DNA from: Candidatus Arcticimaribacter sp.
Lineage (GTDB): Bacteria; Bacteroidota; Bacteroidia; Flavobacteriales; Flavobacteriaceae
DNA: 43,475 bases
Assembly: GCA_003023645.1 (NCBI GenBank)
Contig: PXYQ01000003.1
Location: forward strand, 1 to 43,475
Direction of reading: 5' to 3'
Made by a program: the position numbers and the translations under genes. Every line of letters starts with the position of its first letter. Within the stretch, counting starts at the first letter, position 1. A model generated the notes under the pieces. It saw only the letters and a list, made by a program, of their open reading frames with translations, ran no database searches and was not told the DNA's origin. Shown piece by piece: positions 39,365-43,475 of the stretch.

Positions 39365-39988
39365 ATGAATTACCCTCCAAAACATCACCAAGAAGAACAG
39401 TACAAAAATGCTTTAGAACTGGTTAAAATGTACCCCCTTGCTACTGTAATCACATCCAGTAATAATCGTGTTTTGAGCACCCACATTCCGCTAGTCTATA
39501 CCTCCGAAGGGGCTTTAGGAACTTTGGTTGGGCACTTAGATAAGTTCAATCCGCAAATCAGTCATTTCGAAGATAAAGATCACGACTTAGAACTCATTTT
39601 TCACGGACCAGAAGTATATATTTCGCCATCAAAATACAGCACTACGCAGCTCCCAACCTGGAATTATTTTAAAGTTCATTTGCGAGGAAAAATTAAAATT
39701 AAAAGAGCAGCACAAGATGTGAAAGATAGCTTAATAGCCATGACAGCTTTCTTAGAAGGTGTAAATCCCAATTATGTTTTAGAAGAAAACAATCCGCGTA
39801 TGGCGGCTGCCCTTGACTATATTGTTGGATTTCATATAGAGATTACATCTTGGGAAGGGAAATACAAGATATCTCAAGACAAAAACAAAGAAGATCGATC
39901 GAGAGCGAAACAAGCGCTAATTGATGGTCAGTCTCAAGTGATCGAACACATCGAACACTTGTACGAAAATCATAAAACTAAAGGCTAA
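39365..39988 (+). CDS. FMN-binding negative transcriptional regulator (PaiB-like)
   Basis: THIPLVY..GTLVGHLDKFNPQ, FHGPEVYISPSKY, LPTWNYFKVHLRGKI. Confidence 0.88.
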   Translation: MNYPPKHHQEEQYKNALELVKMYPLATVITSSNNRVLSTHIPLVYTSEGALGTLVGHLDKFNPQISHFEDKDHDLELIFHGPEVYISPSKYSTTQLPTWNYFKVHLRGKIKIKRAAQDVKDSLIAMTAFLEGVNPNYVLEENNPRMAAALDYIVGFHIEITSWEGKYKISQDKNKEDRSRAKQALIDGQSQVIEHIEHLYENHKTKG

Positions 39989-41342
39989 GTACACGCTCTT
40001 TTAAAGTATCCCAATCAATACCTCCGTAGTTTCCAGAACTCATCATCAAGAGGATGCTTTTGTTCCACTGATGCTCAAAAAGAAATTCTTGAAAAGCCTT
40101 GGGATTAGTAAACACAATGAGATTTTCAGAGCCAAAGGCAGTTTTAATTTCCTCTTCACTCAACGGGCTTCTGTTTTTAACTTTCAACGCCTCGGGGTCA
40201 TAAAAAACAACAGCTTCGTCTGCTCCGATGAGCGCGTTTTTATATTGTCCAATAAAAGCTGGATTCAGACTGCTATAGGTATGTAACTCCAAGCAATATA
40301 CTTTATGATGCTTGTCAAATTGCTGCGCTACTGCTTCTGAAGTTGCCTTAACCTTGCTCGGTGCGTGTGCAAAATCTTTGAACAAGAAAGAAGATCCGTT
40401 ATCCCCTATTTTCTCCAAACGTTTTGAAGCACCTTTAAAACTCATTATGGCTTCTAAGAAATCATCTTCATCTACTCCCATTAACTGACAAATCCATTTT
40501 GCTCCTGCTATATTCGAAAGGTTATGTTCGCCAAAAACTTCTAGGGGTAAATCGCCTTCGTCCGTTTTCAAATACGTAACGCCCGTATCGATGAAATACT
40601 CTGGTAAGCGATAACTTTCTTTTCGAATGGTGTTTTGAGAAGCTTCTGTTATACGTTCCAAAACAGAATCTGATTCGTTATAAACCAATACACCTCCCGG
40701 CATAATCGAGTCTATATAGGTTTCAAATTGCTCAATATAATTTTCTTCTGTCGGAAAAACATTGATGTGATCCCAAGCAATACCGGATATTAAAGTGACA
40801 TGTGGCTTATACCAGAGAAATTTTGGACGTCGATCTATGGGGGAAGAAAGATACTCGTCACCCTCGATAAGCATGAAATCATTTTCTTCTGTCAAATGAA
40901 CCATGGTGTCAAAACCTTCGAGTTGAGCTCCGATCATATAATCGACTTCTTTTTCCCAATAATTTAGAACGTGCAAGACCATCGAAGTAATGGTAGTTTT
41001 TCCATGACTCCCAGCAATCACAACCCGAGTTTTGTTTTTTGTTTGTTCGTAAAGGAACTCAGGATAGGAATAAATTCGAATTCCCAATTCCATTGCTTTT
41101 AGAAGTTCCGGATTATCTTCTTTGGCGTGCATTCCTAGAATGATTCCATCTAAGTCATCAGCAATTTTTTCTGGATACCATCCCATAACTTCTGGAAGTA
41201 AACCAGCCTTTGCTAATCTAGATTTTGAGGGCTCAAAAATAGCATCATCACTTCCACTAATTTCGAAACCCTTGAATTGTAATGCTAGTGCAAGGTTGTG
41301 CATGGCACTTCCTCCGATAGCTATAAAATGGAATTTCTTCAT
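39978..41342 (-). CDS. mpl: UDP-N-acetylmuramate:L-alanyl-gamma-D-glutamyl-meso-diaminopimelate ligase (murein peptide recycling)
   Basis: FIAIGGSAMHNLALALQFKGFEISGSDD, AGSHGKTTITSMVLHVL, EGDEYLSSPIDRRPKFLWYKP, KDFAHAPSKVKAT. Confidence 0.93.
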   Translation of the reverse strand: MKKFHFIAIGGSAMHNLALALQFKGFEISGSDDAIFEPSKSRLAKAGLLPEVMGWYPEKIADDLDGIILGMHAKEDNPELLKAMELGIRIYSYPEFLYEQTKNKTRVVIAGSHGKTTITSMVLHVLNYWEKEVDYMIGAQLEGFDTMVHLTEENDFMLIEGDEYLSSPIDRRPKFLWYKPHVTLISGIAWDHINVFPTEENYIEQFETYIDSIMPGGVLVYNESDSVLERITEASQNTIRKESYRLPEYFIDTGVTYLKTDEGDLPLEVFGEHNLSNIAGAKWICQLMGVDEDDFLEAIMSFKGASKRLEKIGDNGSSFLFKDFAHAPSKVKATSEAVAQQFDKHHKVYCLELHTYSSLNPAFIGQYKNALIGADEAVVFYDPEALKVKNRSPLSEEEIKTAFGSENLIVFTNPKAFQEFLFEHQWNKSILLMMSSGNYGGIDWDTLKERVLSL

Positions 41343-41365
41343 GGGTGTCTCTTTGTATTGTAATC

Positions 41366-42244
41366 CTATTCAGGATTAAAAGTAGGGTTAATTTCTAAAG
41401 CCAAAGAATGATATTGAATGGCTTGATCTTTTTCGTTTATCTTTTCATAAAGCAAAGCTAGTTTGTAATATGCCCATTCTTTAGGTAAATTATCATAAAC
41501 ATCAAATTGCGCTACGTAATACTGAAGTGCACAGATAGAAGCAAGTGAACTCAAGTTATACGCAAGTCCAATACTGGCTATTTCATAGCTCAGGTTCTGA
41601 CTTCTATTTTCAAAATAACTGTTAACAGATGAATTTTCACACCCATCATCTAAAAAAGGTAAAAGATCAAATACGCTTTTGTATTGCGCTTCGGCCTGAA
41701 TTGGTTTATCTTCTGATTCTAAAATAAATCCTTGTGCCAACAAACCTTCAATAGGGCTCAAATCAAAGAGCAATTTTGCAAAGTTATTTGCCTTATCTAA
41801 GCTACCTCCGAGGAAATCGGGCAACTTGGCATAAATCCGAACAAGTGCGGTTAGTGTTGGAGTGTGTGTTGGATCTAACTGATGTGCTTTTAAGAAATTA
41901 GTTTTCATTGCGTACACATAGGGTAAGGCTTTGAATTTACTGATTTCATCAATTCGAATTCCATTAACGCCTGCCAAACGATAATGAAGCTCAACATTAT
42001 CTGGTTCTATTTCTATGCTTTTAGCGTAATATCGAATTGCAGTTTCAAAATCCTTATACTCTGTAGCCAAACGAATCAAGGCATTGTACTGAGGGGTTGT
42101 ATTGGATTCTTTCTCTAAGGCTGAACGTTTTTCTAGATATGCTTTATCTGAGGAAAAATCATAGGTCGCAAAAGGGGTTTTTTCTTGACCAATACCCGAC
42201 CAACTCCAAAAAACAGCAATACAAATGATTGAAATACGAAGCAT
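41366..42244 (-). CDS. Secreted tetratricopeptide-repeat protein
   Basis: Signal peptide (MLRISIICIAVFWSWSGIGQ) and TPR-like helices (FETAIRYYAKSIEIEPDNVELHYRLA; YYKLALLYEKINEKDQAIQYHSLALEINP). Confidence 0.8.
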   Translation of the reverse strand: MLRISIICIAVFWSWSGIGQEKTPFATYDFSSDKAYLEKRSALEKESNTTPQYNALIRLATEYKDFETAIRYYAKSIEIEPDNVELHYRLAGVNGIRIDEISKFKALPYVYAMKTNFLKAHQLDPTHTPTLTALVRIYAKLPDFLGGSLDKANNFAKLLFDLSPIEGLLAQGFILESEDKPIQAEAQYKSVFDLLPFLDDGCENSSVNSYFENRSQNLSYEIASIGLAYNLSSLASICALQYYVAQFDVYDNLPKEWAYYKLALLYEKINEKDQAIQYHSLALEINPTFNPE

Positions 42245-42252
42245 AATAGAAT

Positions 42253-43269
42253 TTACGCTATTGAATTTTCTATTGCTAAAACCTTCCAGAGTTCGTCTTT
42301 CAAGGTTTGAAGATTGTATTCGCTTATTGCAGAAATCATGGTGTGTGGAGTATTCGGGAAACTCTCATTCATTTCTTCGGCATAAGCTTCACGAAGTTCA
42401 TCGTCGAGTAAATCGCACTTAGAAAGCACAATCATATATTGTTTGTCCAGTAATTCTGGATTGAATTCTTGAAGTTCTGAACGTAAAATTTCGAATTGTT
42501 TTTTCACATCCTTAGCATCTGCTGGAATCACATATAGCAAAACAGAATTTCGTTCAATATGTCTTAAGAAATAATGACCAAGTCCTTTTCCCTGAGCAGC
42601 ACCTTCAATAATTCCTGGAATATCGGCCATTACAAAAGAACGGTAATCGCGATAGTGTACAATCCCTAAGTTGGGCTTTAAGGTTGTAAACTCATAGTCA
42701 GCAATTTTGGGTCTAGCCGATGTCAAAGCAGCTAAGAGTGTTGATTTTCCAGCATTAGGAAATCCTACCAAACCTACATCTGCAAGTAATTTCAATTCTA
42801 AAGTAACAAAACGTTGTACACCCTTCATACCCGGTTGGGCATATCGAGGAGTTTGTCTTGTTGAAGATTTAAAGTGCCAGTTCCCACGACCACCAAGTCC
42901 ACCTTTAACCAAAATCACTTCCTGATCTTTCTCTGTAATTTCAAAAAGCACATTTTCAGTTTCAGTATCCTTAACAACAGTTCCTAAAGGAACGTCAATA
43001 AATATATCTTCTCCTTGAGCTCCTGAGCTTCTATTTTTACTACCGTGCATTCCATGTTCAGCACCAAAATGCTTTTTGAATTTAAACGAATACAAGGTCC
43101 AAAGATTCGGATTTCCTCTCAAGATAATGTGGCCTCCTCTACCTCCATCACCTCCATCTGGTCCTCCTTTGGTAATATATTTTTCTCGGTGTAGGTGTAT
43201 CGACCCCTTACCTCCGTTACCAGAGGTCAGTGCTAGCTTTACATAATCTACAAAATTTCCTTCAGTCAT
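42253..43269 (-). CDS. obg: GTPase ObgE/CgtA
   Basis: Gly-rich Obg fold ([19 protein letters not shown]...), [41 protein letters not shown]. Confidence 0.96.
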   Translation of the reverse strand: MTEGNFVDYVKLALTSGNGGKGSIHLHREKYITKGGPDGGDGGRGGHIILRGNPNLWTLYSFKFKKHFGAEHGMHGSKNRSSGAQGEDIFIDVPLGTVVKDTETENVLFEITEKDQEVILVKGGLGGRGNWHFKSSTRQTPRYAQPGMKGVQRFVTLELKLLADVGLVGFPNAGKSTLLAALTSARPKIADYEFTTLKPNLGIVHYRDYRSFVMADIPGIIEGAAQGKGLGHYFLRHIERNSVLLYVIPADAKDVKKQFEILRSELQEFNPELLDKQYMIVLSKCDLLDDELREAYAEEMNESFPNTPHTMISAISEYNLQTLKDELWKVLAIENSIA

Positions 43270-43278
43270 TGTATGGTT

Positions 43279-43475
43279 TTAGAAACGGTCAATAATGGAG
43301 GTTAATCGAGCCGTTATTTCGTCGATTGTTCCAATCCCATTAACACTATGAAATTTACTTTGGTCTGTATAAAAGCTGCGTAATGGTGCGGTTTTTTGAT
43401 TGTATTCGTCAAAACGATTTCTAATTTTAGCTTCATCCTGATCGTCAGAACGTCCGCTTGTTTCTCCTCGTTTCA
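43279..43475 (-). CDS. adk: Adenylate kinase, C-terminal fragment (5' end outside window)
   Basis: Reverse-strand translation KRGETSGRSDDQDEAKIRNRFDEYNQKTAPLRSFYTDQSKFHSVNGIGTIDEITARLTSIIDRF*; not in the supplied ORF track. Confidence 0.9.
   Translation of the reverse strand, partial: KRGETSGRSDDQDEAKIRNRFDEYNQKTAPLRSFYTDQSKFHSVNGIGTIDEITARLTSIIDRF

Noticed and set aside
541-43275. Other short ORFs in the track (e.g. 541-756 -, 4603-4791 -, 10862-11074 +, 22504-22893 +, 33890-34351 +, 34949-35230 +)
   Set aside because: All lie antisense or out of frame within well-supported genes and show no recognisable domains; no independent evidence for coding.

Overview
This 43.5 kb window is a core, housekeeping chromosomal segment from a Bacteroidota genome, most likely Flavobacteriia. 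Support: gldB-gldC-nadE, pnp-rpoD-rpe, a short primary sigma factor, FtsZ with a long tail, and TTG-N19/21-TAnnTTTG promoters. It holds: (i) the 3' end of pnp, then rpoD and rpe; (ii) an OmpA-family protein with TSP3 calcium-binding repeats; (iii) nadA-nadB-nadC; (iv) a small accessory pocket (lipoprotein, DUF1338/2-oxoadipate dioxygenase-like enzyme, small membrane protein, pentapeptide-repeat protein, tRNA-Arg(TCG)); (v) a full dcw division/murein cluster on the minus strand (mraZ-rsmH-ftsL-ftsI-murE-mraY-murD-ftsW-murG-murC-ftsQ-ftsA-ftsZ-yqeY, without murF); (vi) hydrolase-engB, gldB-gldC, nadE; (vii) dnaG, a polyprenyl synthetase, rlmN, queA, aroA, a MazG-like gene, a YjjG-like HAD, a divergent deacetylase-like protein, radC, paiB-like, mpl, TPR, obg and the 3' end of adk. 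I see no mobile element, CRISPR array, defence system or toxin-antitoxin locus. The most notable signals are a DnaG primase lacking all four zinc ligands of the CHC2 domain, a three-copy 10-bp-periodic GTGG array upstream of mraZ that looks like a MraZ operator, a 36-bp near-perfect palindrome in a divergent intergenic region, a tRNA-Arg/pentapeptide-repeat gene pair with a TTG start, and a NodB-like protein whose usual catalytic motifs appear to be lost. No clearly new multi-gene system is evident.
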